Shown here: positions 1-11,329 of the stretch, piece by piece
Layout of the letters: each line of letters opens with the position of its first letter
How positions within the stretch are numbered: position 1 is the stretch's first letter
DNA from: Streptacidiphilus melanogenes
GTDB lineage: Bacteria > Actinomycetota > Actinomycetes > Streptomycetales > Streptomycetaceae
Reading direction: 5' to 3'
Assembly (NCBI RefSeq): GCF_000787835.1
Contig: NZ_BBPP01000001.1
Span: 166,016-230,015 of the forward strand
Length of the DNA stretch: 64,000 nucleotides
Position numbers and translations under genes: made by a program
The notes under the pieces: generated by a model
Told to the model about the DNA's origin: nothing
Seen by the model: the letters and a program-made list of their open reading frames with translations, nothing else
The model's database searches: none

Positions 1-720
1 TTGGCCCGCAAGTCCGAGTACCGGCGCTTCTCGATCAAGGGCTTCGAGGGCCAGGACGACGTCCGCTCCATGCGCGAGGTGATCACCCGCCGCTTCCGGC
101 ACCAGGAGCAGGCGCCGGCGAAGGCCGAAAATCTCAAAGACCCGGAGACGGGCCGGGCCCGGCGCTTCGCCTATCCGCCGCAGCTGATCGTCGTCGACGG
201 CGGCCAGCCGCAGGTCGCCGCGGCACAGCAGGCGCTGATGGAGGCCGGCGTCACCGATGTGGCACTCTGTGGCTTGGCCAAGCGCCTGGAGGAGGTCTGG
301 CTGCCGGACGAGGACGACCCGGTGGTCCTGCCGCGCTCCAGCGAGGGGCTCTACCTGTTGCAGCGCGTGCGCGACGAGGCGCACCGCTTCGCCATCGCCT
401 ACCAGCGCCAGAAGCGGGGCAAGCGCGCCACGAGCAGCGCTCTCGACTCCGTCCCGGGCCTCGGCGAGTCCCGTCGTCAGGCGCTGCTGAAGCACTTCGG
501 CTCGCTGAAGAAGCTCAGAGCGGCGACGATCGACGAGATCTGCGAGGTGCCGGGGGTGGGGCGGCGTACGGCGGAGGCCGTTGCCGCAGCGTTGGCCTCG
601 CGTACACCGAGTGCTCCGGCGGTGAACATGGCGACGGGCGAGATTATGGAAGAGTCGGACATCATGGGCGTCACTCCTGAGATTCTGGTCACTCCGGAGA
701 GTGATGAGGGGAAGCCCTAG
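1..720 (+). CDS. uvrC: UvrABC excinuclease subunit C, C-terminal part (partial)
   Basis: Only the last 239 residues are inside the window; the gene starts upstream of base 1. UvrC makes the two incisions flanking a UvrB-bound lesion in nucleotide excision repair. The visible part holds the RNase H-like endonuclease end (IVVDGGQPQ near residue 63, DEAHRFA near 125) and then the double helix-hairpin-helix DNA-binding module ([10 protein letters not shown] near 149, [13 protein letters not shown] near 181). The acidic tail after the HhH is typical of actinobacterial UvrC. It is followed by rapZ, yvcK and whiA, an order conserved in many Gram-positive genomes. Stop codon TAG at 718-720. Confidence 0.97.
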   Translation: MARKSEYRRFSIKGFEGQDDVRSMREVITRRFRHQEQAPAKAENLKDPETGRARRFAYPPQLIVVDGGQPQVAAAQQALMEAGVTDVALCGLAKRLEEVWLPDEDDPVVLPRSSEGLYLLQRVRDEAHRFAIAYQRQKRGKRATSSALDSVPGLGESRRQALLKHFGSLKKLRAATIDEICEVPGVGRRTAEAVAAALASRTPSAPAVNMATGEIMEESDIMGVTPEILVTPESDEGKP

Positions 721-771
721 ACGACCACGCGCGTTGTTTGTACTGATGTGACCGAAAGCGGGGAGAAAGAA

Positions 772-1680
772 GTGAGTACGCCTGAGAGGCTGGTGCAGAC
801 CGAGCCACAGGACAGTTCCGAGGTGCCTGAGCTGGTGATCATCTCGGGCATGTCGGGGGCCGGTCGCAGCACGGCAGCCAAGTGCCTGGAGGACCTCGGC
901 TGGTTCGTCGTCGACAACCTGCCGCCGGCGTTGATACCGACCATGGTCGACCTCGGTGCGCGCTCCCAGGGCGCGGTGGCCCGGATAAGCGCCGTGGTGG
1001 ACGTGCGGGGGCGCAGCTTCTTCGACGACCTGCGCACGGCCCTGGACGACCTGGAGAAGGGCGGCGTCCGCCTGCGCGTCGTCTTCCTGGAGGCCTCCGA
1101 CGAGGCGCTGGTCCGCCGCTTCGAGAACGTCCGCCGCCCGCACCCGCTCCAGGGCGAGGGCCGGATCGTCGACGGCATCGAGCGCGAGCGGGAGCTGCTG
1201 CGCGAGCTGCGCGGCGAGGCCGACCTCGTGATCGACACCTCCAACCTCAACGTCCACGAGCTGCGCGCCAAGATGGACGCGCACTTCGCCGACGACGAGG
1301 AGCCGGAGCTCCGGGCCACGGTCATGTCCTTCGGCTTCAAGTACGGCCTGCCCGTCGACGCCGACCTGGTCGTGGACTGCCGCTTCCTGCCCAACCCGCA
1401 CTGGGTCCCCGAGCTGCGCGCCCACACCGGCACCGACGAGGAGGTCGCCCGCTACGTCTTCGACCAGCCGGGCGCCAAGGAGTTCCTCAACGGCTACGCC
1501 GAGCTGCTGCGGATCGTCACCGAGGGCTACCGCCGCGAGGGAAAGCGCTATATGACGATTGCCGTAGGCTGCACCGGAGGAAAGCACCGCAGTGTGGCGA
1601 TGTCGGAACGGCTGGCCAAGCGCCTGATCGCCGACGGCCTGGAGACGGTGCTCGTCCACCGGGACATGGGGCGTGAGTGA
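772..1680 (+). CDS. rapZ: RNase adapter RapZ / YvcJ family nucleotide-binding protein
   Basis: 302 residues. RapZ/YvcJ proteins are P-loop NTP-binding proteins; in E. coli RapZ steers RNase E-dependent decay of the small RNA GlmZ, in Gram-positives the role is less defined. Walker A is GMSGAGRST at about residues 26-34; the C-terminal half carries the conserved IAVGCTGGKHRSV motif. I chose GTG at 772 because GGGGAG lies six bases before it; an in-frame GTG at 748 has no ribosome site. It sits between uvrC and yvcK, the usual context. Family assignment is firm; the target RNA in actinobacteria is not known from sequence. Confidence 0.93.
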   Translation: MSTPERLVQTEPQDSSEVPELVIISGMSGAGRSTAAKCLEDLGWFVVDNLPPALIPTMVDLGARSQGAVARISAVVDVRGRSFFDDLRTALDDLEKGGVRLRVVFLEASDEALVRRFENVRRPHPLQGEGRIVDGIERERELLRELRGEADLVIDTSNLNVHELRAKMDAHFADDEEPELRATVMSFGFKYGLPVDADLVVDCRFLPNPHWVPELRAHTGTDEEVARYVFDQPGAKEFLNGYAELLRIVTEGYRREGKRYMTIAVGCTGGKHRSVAMSERLAKRLIADGLETVLVHRDMGRE

Positions 1681-1744
1681 CGAGGCGGCGGCACGGGCGG
1701 TAACCGGGCCGCGTCTCGCCACGCTGAGGCGATAGGGGCGCGGG

Positions 1745-2785
1745 TTGGCGGGAACCTACAGCGGCGCGGCCGGCGGGCCGGGCGGAGCGTTCCGAGCGGC
1801 ACGTCGTCGTGACAGACGGGCCCCGCGGATCGTCGCGCTCGGCGGCGGCCAGGGGCTCTCCGCCTCCCTGCGCGCCCTGCGGCGGCTCACCGACGAGCTG
1901 ACCGCGGTGGTCACCGTCGCGGACGACGGCGGCTCCAGCGGTCGGCTCCGCGACGAGCTGGGGGTTCTCCCGCCCGGTGACCTGCGCAAGGCGCTGGCCG
2001 CGCTGTGCGGCGACGACGAGTGGGGCCGCACCTGGTCCGAGGTCATCCAGCACCGCTTCCAGAGCGACGGCGAGCTGCACGGCCACGCCCTGGGCAACCT
2101 GCTGATCGTCGCGCTGTGGGAGAAGCTGGGCGACCCGGTCGCCGCGCTGGAGTGGGTCGGCCGACTGCTCGGCGCGCACGGCCGGGTGCTGCCGATGTCG
2201 GCCGTCCCGCTGCACATCGAGGCGACGGTGCGCGGGCTGGACCCGGCGGAGCCCGATGGGGTGAGCATCGTCCACGGTCAGGCCGAGGTCGCCGTGACGC
2301 CGGGTACCGTGGAGGCGATCAGGCTGCTGCCCGAGGATCCGCCCGCGGTCCCCGAGGCGGTGGAGGCGGTGCACGCCGCGGACTGGGTCGTGCTCGGCCC
2401 CGGTTCCTGGTTCACCAGCGTTCTGCCGCATCTGATGGTCCCTCAGCTGCGCGACGCGGTGACCGGGACGCAGGCCCGCAAGGTGCTGGCGCTCAACCTG
2501 GTCGCCCAGCCCGGCGAGACCGAGGGTTTCTCGCCGCAGCGGCACCTGGAGGTCTTCCTGGAGCACGCCCGCGGCGTCGAGCTGGACTTCGTCCTCGCGG
2601 ACTCCGCGGCGGTGGGTGCCGTCGCGGACTGCGAGGCGTTGCGGGACGCGGCCAAGCGCCTCGGCGCCGAGCTCGTCCTGGCGCCCGTCGCGGCGAGCGA
2701 CGGCGCGCGACACGACCCGGAGCTTCTGGCCGCCGCGTACGACCGGATCTTCAGAACGCATGGAAGGATCGCGCCATGGCGATGA
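1745..2785 (+). CDS. yvcK: YvcK family protein (gluconeogenesis factor)
   Basis: 346 residues. YvcK/CofD-like proteins bind UDP-sugars and influence growth on gluconeogenic carbon and cell-wall synthesis in Bacillus and mycobacteria. [10 protein letters not shown] (33-42) and [10 protein letters not shown] (60-69) are the family nucleotide-binding signatures; [14 protein letters not shown] is also typical. The only available start is TTG 1745, because TAG lies in frame at 1733 and there is no ATG or GTG before the GGGQG motif; AGGGGCG precedes it. The first 27 residues are Arg/Gly rich and outside the domain. The 3' end overlaps the whiA start by 10 bases, so the two are translationally coupled. 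Confidence 0.92.
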   Translation: MAGTYSGAAGGPGGAFRAARRRDRRAPRIVALGGGQGLSASLRALRRLTDELTAVVTVADDGGSSGRLRDELGVLPPGDLRKALAALCGDDEWGRTWSEVIQHRFQSDGELHGHALGNLLIVALWEKLGDPVAALEWVGRLLGAHGRVLPMSAVPLHIEATVRGLDPAEPDGVSIVHGQAEVAVTPGTVEAIRLLPEDPPAVPEAVEAVHAADWVVLGPGSWFTSVLPHLMVPQLRDAVTGTQARKVLALNLVAQPGETEGFSPQRHLEVFLEHARGVELDFVLADSAAVGAVADCEALRDAAKRLGAELVLAPVAASDGARHDPELLAAAYDRIFRTHGRIAPWR

Positions 2786-3756
2786 CGGCAGCTGTGAAGG
2801 ACGAAATCAGTCGGCTTCCCGTCACCCGGGCTTGCTGCCGCAAGGCAGAGGTGTCGGCGATCCTCCGCTTCGCGGGCGGTCTGCACATCGTGAGCGGACG
2901 CATCGTGATCGAGGCCGAGCTGGACACCGGGGTAGCGGCAAGGCGGCTGCGCAAGGACCTGCTGGAGATCTTCGGACACTCCTCGGACCTGGTGGTGATG
3001 GCCCCGGGCGGGCTGCGCCGCGGCAGCCGGTACGTGGTGCGGGTGGTCAAGGACGGCGATCTGCTGGCGCGGCAGACGGGCCTGGTGGACGGGCGCGGGC
3101 GCCCGATCCGGGGTCTCCCCCCGGCGGTGGTCTCCGGCGCGACGTGCGACGCGGAGGCGGCGTGGCGGGGCGCGTTCCTCGCGCACGGCTCCCTGACGGA
3201 GCCGGGTCGGTCCTCGTCGCTGGAGATCACCTGCCCGGGTTCGGAGGCGGCGCTGGCGCTGGTCGGCGCGGCCCGCCGGCTCGGCATCCCGGCGAAGGCC
3301 CGCGAGGTCCGCGGCGTGGACCGGGTCGTCATCCGCGACGGTGATGCGATCGGCGCGCTGTTGACGCGGCTGGGTGCGCACGAGTCCGTGCTCGCCTGGG
3401 AGGAGCGGCGCATGCGCCGCGAGGTCCGGGCCACGGCGAACCGCCTGGCGAACTTCGACGACGCGAACCTGCGCCGGTCCGCGCGGGCCGCGGTGGCCGC
3501 GGGCGCGCGGGTGCAGCGGGCGCTGGAGATCCTCGGCGACGACGTGCCGGAGCATCTGGCCGCCGCCGGGCGTCTGCGCATGGAGCACAAGCAGGCCTCG
3601 CTGGAGGAGCTGGGCTCCCTTGCCGACCCGCCGCTCACCAAGGACGCGGTCGCCGGCCGGATCCGGCGCCTGCTGGCCATGGCCGACAAGCGCGCGGGCG
3701 AGCTGGGGCTGCCGAACACCGAGCAGAGCCTGACGGAGGAGATGGTGGCCGGCTAG
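2776..3756 (+). CDS. whiA: Sporulation transcription factor WhiA
   Basis: 326 residues. WhiA controls, with WhiB, the switch from aerial growth to sporulation septation in Streptomyces. The N-terminal two thirds is the degenerate LAGLIDADG homing-endonuclease-like fold ([15 protein letters not shown] near 25; [13 protein letters not shown] near 135), and the C-terminus is an HTH ([20 protein letters not shown] near 280). ATG 2776 is preceded by GGAAGG and lies inside the end of yvcK. A perfect-looking terminator follows 30 bases after the stop. Presence of whiA alone does not prove sporulation, since it is widespread in Gram-positives, but the neighbourhood is streptomycete-like. Confidence 0.97.
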   Translation: MAMTAAVKDEISRLPVTRACCRKAEVSAILRFAGGLHIVSGRIVIEAELDTGVAARRLRKDLLEIFGHSSDLVVMAPGGLRRGSRYVVRVVKDGDLLARQTGLVDGRGRPIRGLPPAVVSGATCDAEAAWRGAFLAHGSLTEPGRSSSLEITCPGSEAALALVGAARRLGIPAKAREVRGVDRVVIRDGDAIGALLTRLGAHESVLAWEERRMRREVRATANRLANFDDANLRRSARAAVAAGARVQRALEILGDDVPEHLAAAGRLRMEHKQASLEELGSLADPPLTKDAVAGRIRRLLAMADKRAGELGLPNTEQSLTEEMVAG

Positions 3757-3785
3757 CGCGTCGGTCGGGGCGCCCGCCCCCTGGG

Positions 3786-3828
3786 AAGTCGCCTGGTGCA
3801 CCGCTGGTGCGCCGGGCGACTTTTGTTT
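3786..3828 (+). terminator. Rho-independent terminator after whiA
   Basis: An 11-bp stem (3786-3796 pairing with 3812-3822, one T-G wobble) encloses a 15-base loop and is followed by a T-rich run ending at 3828. It closes the uvrC-rapZ-yvcK-whiA unit and its T tract runs into the -35 box of the next promoter. Confidence 0.85.
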
Positions 3829-3869
3829 GACACGCCTGCCGCTCCTGACTACTTTCTCTAATCAATTAG
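3827..3869 (+). promoter_or_regulatory. Promoter and palindromic operator of the GntR-ABC operon
   Basis: TTGACA at 3827-3832, a 17-base spacer and TACTTT at 3850-3855 form a near-consensus vegetative promoter. The palindrome CTAAT-CA-ATTAG at 3858-3869 starts three bases after the -10 box, so it covers the expected transcription start. That position suits autorepression by the GntR protein encoded directly downstream. Binding itself is inference. Confidence 0.75.
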
Positions 3870-3885
3870 TGAAAGGGGTATCGCG

Positions 3886-4293
3886 GTGGAGTTCCGGCTG
3901 CGCAAGGGGAGCGGCGTCCCGGCCTATCAGCAGATCGTGCAGCAGACCCAGCAGGCCCTGCGGGTCGGCACGCTGCGCCTCGGCGACAAGCTGCCGACCG
4001 CCCGCGAGGTCGTGGCCGCCACGGCGGTGAACCCGAACACCGTGCTGCGGGCCTACCAGGAGCTCCAGCGGGCCGGGCTCGTCGAGTCCCGCCAGGGGCT
4101 GGGCACGTTCGTGGTCCGCACCCTCGGCCGCGCCGAGGGCGCGGCGACCGAGGAGCTGCGGGAGGAGCTGGACGCCTGGGTCGCCCGGGCACGCGAGCAC
4201 GGCCTGGAACGTGAGGACGTGCTGGCGTTGACGGCCTCCGCCGTCGAGCGGCTGTTCCAGCCGTCCCACTCGGGCAACGGGGAGCCGGCGTGA
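3886..4293 (+). CDS. GntR family transcriptional regulator, YtrA-like
   Basis: 135 residues, too short for a FadR- or HutC-type effector domain, which places it in the YtrA subfamily. The winged HTH spans about 10-78 (PTAREVVAATAVNPNTVLRA, then GLGTFVVR wing); the rest is a short helical dimerisation tail. YtrA-type regulators usually repress their own operon with ABC transporter genes, and exactly such genes follow. GTG 3886 has AAAGGGG eight bases upstream. Its stop overlaps the ATPase start (GTGA). The inducer cannot be read from sequence; in Bacillus the cognate signals are cell-wall antibiotics. Confidence 0.9.
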   Translation: MEFRLRKGSGVPAYQQIVQQTQQALRVGTLRLGDKLPTAREVVAATAVNPNTVLRAYQELQRAGLVESRQGLGTFVVRTLGRAEGAATEELREELDAWVARAREHGLEREDVLALTASAVERLFQPSHSGNGEPA

Positions 4294-5144
4294 TACCCGG
4301 GTCCGCCGCCCTGGAGGCGGTGGAGCTGACCCTGCGCCACAGGCGACGCACCCTGCTCGACGCGTGCTCGCTGCGCCTGCCCCGCGGGGCGGTGTGCGGA
4401 GTCGTCGGCCCCAACGGTGCGGGAAAGAGCCTGCTGCTGTCGGCGGCCGCCGGACTGGTCGGCCCGGACTCCGGCCGGATCACGGTGCTCGGCAGGCCTG
4501 CGGGAAGCGCCCAGGCGCTGCCCGCGGTCGGCTACCTCGACCAGCGCCGCAGTCTCTACCGGCGGATGACCGTCGCCGAGCTGCTGGCGACGGGGCGGCG
4601 GACCAACGTCCGCTGGCACCAGGACCGGGCCCTGGAACTGCTCGGCCTCGGCCGGGTGCCGCTCGACGCCAGGATCGGCGCCCTCTCCGGCGGGCAGCGC
4701 ACCCTCGCCGCCCTCGCGACGGTCCGCGGCAAGGCGCCGCAACTGATGCTCCTGGACGAACCGCTGGCGGAACTCGACCCGCTGGTGCGGCGCGCCGTCC
4801 TGGGCCTGCTCCTGGCCGACGTGGCCGACCACGGCGCCACCGTGATGCTCTCCACGCACATCCTCACCGACCTGGACGAGGTCGTGGACCACCTGGTGCT
4901 GCTCGACGCCGGACAGGTCAGGCTCGCGGGCCAACTGTCCGAGCTGCTCACCGCGCACCGGTTCGTCGACCGGGACGGCAGCAGCGTCCTGGTCCGGCGC
5001 GAGCGGCCGGATGCCGCCGCGGCGGACGCCGACGGCCCCACCCTCGACGAGCTCGTCGTCTCCTACCTGCACGCCCCCGGCCCGGGGCGCTGGCTCGCGC
5101 CCGGAATGCGCCCCGACGCGCCCCATGGAGCGCTGATCGCATGA
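4290..5144 (+). CDS. ABC transporter ATP-binding protein
   Basis: 284 residues. Walker A GPNGAGKS (40-47), signature LSGGQR (132-137), Walker B LMLLDEP (152-158) and the H-loop STH follow in order, so the ATPase should be active. The C-terminal 70 residues after the ATPase core are family-variable. It overlaps the GntR gene upstream and the permease downstream, forming a YtrABC-like module. Likely role is export or sensing of a cell-envelope-active compound; substrate unknown. Confidence 0.92.
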   Translation: MIPGSAALEAVELTLRHRRRTLLDACSLRLPRGAVCGVVGPNGAGKSLLLSAAAGLVGPDSGRITVLGRPAGSAQALPAVGYLDQRRSLYRRMTVAELLATGRRTNVRWHQDRALELLGLGRVPLDARIGALSGGQRTLAALATVRGKAPQLMLLDEPLAELDPLVRRAVLGLLLADVADHGATVMLSTHILTDLDEVVDHLVLLDAGQVRLAGQLSELLTAHRFVDRDGSSVLVRRERPDAAAADADGPTLDELVVSYLHAPGPGRWLAPGMRPDAPHGALIA

Positions 5145-5163
5145 GCGTTGATCGCATGAGCGC
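5134..5163. repeat. 15-bp tandem duplication over a start codon
   Basis: The unit TGATCGCATGAGCGT occurs at 5134-5148 and again at 5149-5163 with only the last base changed. Each copy carries an ATG in the permease frame. The first copy lies across the ATPase stop codon, so the coupled junction was duplicated. Confidence 0.85.
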
Positions 5164-6142
5164 GCCGACGCTGGAACAGGTGCCGCTGAGGGTGCGCGAG
5201 GAGCGGCCCGTGCGCGTCGGCCTTCTCGCCGTGACCGGGGAGGCCCTGCACCACCACCGGCGCCTGCTCGCCCTCCTCGGCCTGGGCCTGCTGGTGCTCG
5301 CCGGTCCGGTCCTGACCACGGCCGACTCGGTCGCCTCGGCGCACAGCGCCTGGTCCGCCGCGAACTGCGGCGGGGCCCGCCTCGCCGACGTCTGCCAGGC
5401 GCTCAACCTCGACCTGACCGGGGCGGTCCTGTCCGCCGAGGACGTGCAGCTCGCCCTCCTGGCGGTCCCGCTGCTGGTCGGTGCGCTGCTCGGGGCGCCG
5501 CTGCTGGCCAGGGAGTACGAGCAGGGAACGTACCGACTGGCCTGGACCCAGGCCGTCCCCCGCGGCCGCTGGCTCACCGGCCGACTGCTGGTTCTCGGCG
5601 GCGCGTCCGTGCTGACGGGAGCCGTGGCGGCGCTGCTCGGCACCCGGCTGTACCTGGCCGCGAGTCCGGCCGTGCTGCGGGAGTCGTCCGGCTACGCGCC
5701 GCTGCCCTTCAACTCCTTCGGCCCGGTGCTCGCCGCCGGCACGGTACTGGCCTTCGCCCTCGGGGTGCTGTGCGGGGCGCTGTGGCGGCGCACCCTCCCG
5801 GCGATCGCCGCCAGCGTGGCCGGATTCGGCGGTGTCGCACTGCTGTTGACCGCACTGCGGGGCGACCTCCAGCCGGCCCGGACCATCTTCCCGCCGCACG
5901 GGTACGACCTGCGCCCGGACGACTGGCTGATGGCCGACGGCGTCGTCACCACCGACGGCCACCGGCTCTCCTACGCCCAGTGCGAGCCCGGCGGCTGTCC
6001 TGCCGGATCGCGCACCTTCGAGATCTACCACGACGCCGGCCAGCTCTGGGCGACGCAGTGGACCGCCGCCGCGATCATGCTGGCACTGGCCGCCACCGCC
6101 CTGCTGCTGAGCTACCGCACCGTCGGCCGCAACCGCCTCTGA
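5141..6142 (+). CDS. ABC transporter permease (ABC-2 type)
   Basis: 333 residues with about six hydrophobic segments (near 43-62, 105-125, 145-165, 190-212, 216-236, 305-325). A larger extracellular loop between the fifth and sixth segments carries two Cys residues (YAQCEPGGCPAG). ATG 5141 overlaps the ATPase stop. A second in-frame ATG lies at 5156 because the junction is a 15-bp tandem duplication, so the true N-terminus is uncertain by five residues. Works with the preceding ATPase; substrate unknown. Confidence 0.85.
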   Translation: MSVDRMSAPTLEQVPLRVREERPVRVGLLAVTGEALHHHRRLLALLGLGLLVLAGPVLTTADSVASAHSAWSAANCGGARLADVCQALNLDLTGAVLSAEDVQLALLAVPLLVGALLGAPLLAREYEQGTYRLAWTQAVPRGRWLTGRLLVLGGASVLTGAVAALLGTRLYLAASPAVLRESSGYAPLPFNSFGPVLAAGTVLAFALGVLCGALWRRTLPAIAASVAGFGGVALLLTALRGDLQPARTIFPPHGYDLRPDDWLMADGVVTTDGHRLSYAQCEPGGCPAGSRTFEIYHDAGQLWATQWTAAAIMLALAATALLLSYRTVGRNRL

Positions 6143-6228
6143 GCCCGCAGCGGCCCCCATGGGCCGGGGCCGCCCACCTCCTCGTCACCCCCCTCGTCCT
6201 CGCCTGCGTGCCGGAGGAGTACCTCGCC

Positions 6229-8575
<2,347 letters not shown>

Positions 8576-8610
8576 CGAGCGAGGACGACGGGTAAGCCAG
8601 TGTGAAGCAG

Positions 8611-8642
8611 ACAGGGTCCGGGCGATATCGTCCGGACCCTGT
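8611..8642 (+). terminator. Terminator after gap
   Basis: An 11-bp perfect stem (8611-8621 with 8632-8642) with a 10-base loop and no T tract, the usual streptomycete form. It separates gap from pgk. Confidence 0.8.
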
Positions 8643-8660
8643 GTGCGTGCGCTGCACTCA

Positions 8661-8688
8661 TTGACCGAGTTGACCTAAGTTGACCGAG
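8661..8688 (+). promoter_or_regulatory. Three direct TTGACC repeats upstream of pgk
   Basis: TTGACC occurs at 8661, 8670 and 8680, each followed by a GAG or TAAG spacer. The spacing of nine and ten bases puts the copies on about one face of the helix. They lie 46-73 bases before the pgk start and look like a direct-repeat activator site or overlapping -35 boxes. No matching -10 box is convincing. Confidence 0.45.
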
Positions 8689-8733
8689 AAACGCCCACGC
8701 CCCCGAGAACCAGAAGAGGGATTCAGCCCGACC

Positions 8734-9951
8734 ATGCAGACCATCGACGACCTGATCGCCGGCCCCGGTGTCGCCGGCAAGCGCGTCTTCGTCCGCGCCG
8801 ACCTGAACGTGCCGATGTCGGACGGCCTGATCACCGACGACGGCCGCATCCGCGCCGTGCTGCCCACCATCTCCAAGCTGGTCGAGGCCGACGCCAAGGT
8901 GATCGTCGCCTCGCACCTGGGCCGCCCGAAGGGCGCCCCGGATCCGGCGTTCTCGCTGCTCCAGGCAGCCGAGCGGCTCGCCGAGCTGCTCGGCAAGCCG
9001 GTGGCCTTCGCCCAGGACACCGTCGGCCCGGCCGCCCACGACGCCGTGAAGGGCCTCGAGCCCGGCCAGGTGGCCGTGATCGAGAACCTGCGCTTCAACC
9101 CCGGCGAGACCAGCAAGGACGACGCCGAGCGCGGCGAGTTCGCCGACCAGCTCGCGGCCCTAGCCGACCTCTACGTCGGCGACGGCTTCGGCGCGGTGCA
9201 CCGCAAGCACGCCTCCGTCTACGACCTGCCAGCCCGTCTGCCGCACGCGGCCGGCCTGCTCATCGGCACCGAGGTGGGCGTGCTCAAGCGCCTCACCGAG
9301 GACGTGGAGCGCCCCTACGTCGTCGTGCTCGGCGGCGCCAAGGTCTCCGACAAGCTGGCCGTGATCGACAACCTGCTGGGCAAGGCCGACCGGATTCTGG
9401 TCGGCGGCGGCATGATGTTCACCTTCCTCGCGGCCCAGGGCCACGAGGTCGGCAGCTCGCTGCTGCAGGAGGACCAGATTCCGGTGGTCCGCGAGTACCT
9501 GGCCCGTGCCGAGCGCGAGGGCGTGGAGTTCGTGCTCCCCGTCGACGCGCGCGTCTCGGGCAGCTTCCCCGACCTGAAGACCAAGGCCCCGGTCGGCGAC
9601 GTCGAGGTCGTCGGCGTGGACGCCATGCCTGCGGGCAAGATGGGCCTGGACGTGGGCCCGAAGACCGAGGAGCTGTTCGCGGCCAAGCTGGCCGACGCGA
9701 AGACGGTCTTCTGGAACGGTCCGATGGGCGTCTTCGAGCACCCGGCCTTCGCCGACGGCACCCGCGCCGTCGCACAGGGCCTGCTCGACTCGGACGCCTT
9801 CACCGTCGTCGGCGGCGGCGACTCGGCCGCGGCCGTGCGCCTGCTCGGCTTCGACGAGTCGAAGTTCGGCCACATCTCCACGGGTGGCGGCGCCAGCCTG
9901 GAGTACCTCGAAGGCAAGGCCCTGCCGGGTCTGGCCGCACTGGAGAAGTGA
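8734..9951 (+). CDS. pgk: Phosphoglycerate kinase
   Basis: 405 residues. Transfers phosphate from 1,3-bisphosphoglycerate to ADP. Conserved blocks are RADLNVP (about 20), [23 protein letters not shown] and the nucleotide-site GGGDSAAAV near the C-terminus. ATG 8734 gives the usual N-terminus (MQTIDDL); an in-frame extension from 8680 is not family-like. The ribosome site AGAGGG is 13 bases upstream, rather far. The stop overlaps the tpiA GTG. Confidence 0.97.
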   Translation: MQTIDDLIAGPGVAGKRVFVRADLNVPMSDGLITDDGRIRAVLPTISKLVEADAKVIVASHLGRPKGAPDPAFSLLQAAERLAELLGKPVAFAQDTVGPAAHDAVKGLEPGQVAVIENLRFNPGETSKDDAERGEFADQLAALADLYVGDGFGAVHRKHASVYDLPARLPHAAGLLIGTEVGVLKRLTEDVERPYVVVLGGAKVSDKLAVIDNLLGKADRILVGGGMMFTFLAAQGHEVGSSLLQEDQIPVVREYLARAEREGVEFVLPVDARVSGSFPDLKTKAPVGDVEVVGVDAMPAGKMGLDVGPKTEELFAAKLADAKTVFWNGPMGVFEHPAFADGTRAVAQGLLDSDAFTVVGGGDSAAAVRLLGFDESKFGHISTGGGASLEYLEGKALPGLAALEK

Positions 9952-10760
9952 GCACCTCAGACATGACCGACACAGGCGTCACCCGCAAGCCGCTGATGGC
10001 CGGCAACTGGAAGATGAACCTCAACCACCTCGAGGCCATCGCCCACACCCAGAAGCTCGCTTTCGCGCTCAACGACAAGGACTACGAGGCGGTGGAGGTG
10101 GCGGTGCTGACCCCGTTCACCGACCTGCGCTCGGTGCAGACCCTGGTCGACGGCGACAAGCTGAAGATCAAGTACGGCTCCCAGGACATCTCCGCGCACG
10201 ATTCCGGCGCCTACACGGGCGAGATCTCCGGCCCGATGCTGGCCAAGCTGAAGTGCGCCTACGCGGTGATCGGCCACTCGGAGCGCCGGCAGTACCACGA
10301 CGAGAACGAGGAGGTCGTGAACGCCAAGGTCAAGGCGGCGTTCCGGAACGGCATCACGCCGATCCTCTGCGTCGGCGAGGGCCTGGACGTCCGCAAGGCC
10401 GGCAACCAGGTCGGCTACACCCTCGCCCAGGTCGACGGTGCGCTCGCCGACGTCACGGCCGAGCAGGTCGCCACGATCGTCATCGCCTACGAGCCCGTCT
10501 GGGCCATCGGCACCGGCGAGGTGGCCACGCCCGAGGATGCGCAGGAGGTCTGCGGCGCGATCCGGACCCGACTGGCCGAGCTGTACGACCAGGGCGTCGC
10601 GGACGCCGTCCGCGTGCTGTACGGCGGCTCCGTCAAGGGCAGCAACGCGGCCGGCATCATGGCCAAGCCCGACGTGGACGGCGCGCTGGTCGGCGGCGCC
10701 TCGCTCGACGCGGAGGAGTTCGTCCGCATCGTCCGGTACCGCGACCAGGCCGTCTCGTAG
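9948..10760 (+). CDS. tpiA: Triose-phosphate isomerase
   Basis: 270 residues; interconverts dihydroxyacetone phosphate and glyceraldehyde 3-phosphate. The substrate-binding AGNWKMN, the electrophilic His in IGHSERRQ and the catalytic Glu in [11 protein letters not shown] are all present, with YGGSVKGSN closing the phosphate site. GTG 9948 overlaps the pgk stop; ATG 9963 is an alternative start five residues in. Translation is probably coupled to pgk, since neither start has a well-placed ribosome site. Confidence 0.97.
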   Translation: MSTSDMTDTGVTRKPLMAGNWKMNLNHLEAIAHTQKLAFALNDKDYEAVEVAVLTPFTDLRSVQTLVDGDKLKIKYGSQDISAHDSGAYTGEISGPMLAKLKCAYAVIGHSERRQYHDENEEVVNAKVKAAFRNGITPILCVGEGLDVRKAGNQVGYTLAQVDGALADVTAEQVATIVIAYEPVWAIGTGEVATPEDAQEVCGAIRTRLAELYDQGVADAVRVLYGGSVKGSNAAGIMAKPDVDGALVGGASLDAEEFVRIVRYRDQAVS

Positions 10761-10803
10761 CCGGGCTGCCCCGCAGAGGTATCTGGGGGCGGCCGCTTTC
10801 CCG

Positions 10804-10860
10804 TAGGCTGTCGCACGCCTAAGGTGGTAGGGCCCGAACCAACAGGCTCGGGTCCTTACC
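10804..10860 (+). promoter_or_regulatory. secG promoter -10 box and leader hairpin
   Basis: TAGGCT at 10804-10809 is a good -10 box for secG. A foldable leader follows: 10826-10837 pairs with 10848-10860 with one bulge. The same CCGTAGGCTG context recurs before the RbpA-family gene at 60252. The hairpin could also be a weak terminator for tpiA. Confidence 0.45.
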
Positions 10861-10895
10861 GCCAGCAGTCCCGCATCGACAAGATAGGTCCGGCT

Positions 10896-11135
10896 GTGAT
10901 CCTCGGTTTCTCCATCGCGCTGATCTTCTTCAGCGTGATGATGGTCATCCTGGTCCTGCTCCACAAGGGCAAGGGCGGCGGCCTGTCCGACATGTTCGGT
11001 GGAGGCATGTCCTCCACGGGTGGTGGTTCGGCGGTGGCCGAGCGCAACCTGGACCGCATCACCATCTTCATGGGCGTCGGCTGGTTCGTCTGCATCATCG
11101 TCCTGTCGCTGCTGATGAAGGCCAAGAACGGCTGA
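10896..11135 (+). CDS. secG: Preprotein translocase subunit SecG
   Basis: 79 residues. SecG is the small subunit of SecYEG and has two membrane helices (about 2-22 and 53-74) joined by the glycine-rich loop HKGKGGGLSDMFGGG. GTG 10896 gives the family length; an in-frame GTG at 10824 would add a 24-residue polar extension not found in SecG. The position between tpiA and the RbpA-family gene is the usual actinobacterial one. Confidence 0.93.
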   Translation: MILGFSIALIFFSVMMVILVLLHKGKGGGLSDMFGGGMSSTGGGSAVAERNLDRITIFMGVGWFVCIIVLSLLMKAKNG

Positions 11136-11210
11136 GTTCCAGCAGCTCAGCGGGGTGAAGTCAGGAGTTCTGACGGAGCGTCGCCTCCACGCCTATCATG
11201 GGTGACGGTC

Positions 11211-11226
11211 GTCACCGACGCGGGTG
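11211..11226 (+). promoter_or_regulatory. Inverted repeat upstream of the RbpA-family gene
   Basis: GGTGAC-GGTC-GTCACC is a perfect 6-bp inverted repeat. A candidate -10 box TACACT lies downstream at 11260-11265, so the repeat would be centred near -53 of a start at about 11272, an activator-like position. Confidence 0.4.
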
Positions 11227-11329
11227 TGGGGCGACGCTTATGCGTTCCGTACACTAGGACGACCTTCGCCCGGGGCGAGCCACCGGGACGACTTTCGCAG
11301 TACCGCACCATCACGCAGGGAGTCAGACC

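Noticed and set aside
748..771. Upstream GTG start for rapZ
   Set aside because: No ribosome site, whereas GTG 772 has GGGGAG at proper distance.
8661..8688. TTGACC repeats as a PhoP box
   Set aside because: The phase is nine and ten bases rather than eleven, and the unit lacks the TTCACC form.
8680..8733. N-terminal extension of pgk from TTG 8680
   Set aside because: It covers the direct-repeat region and is unlike known PGK N-termini.
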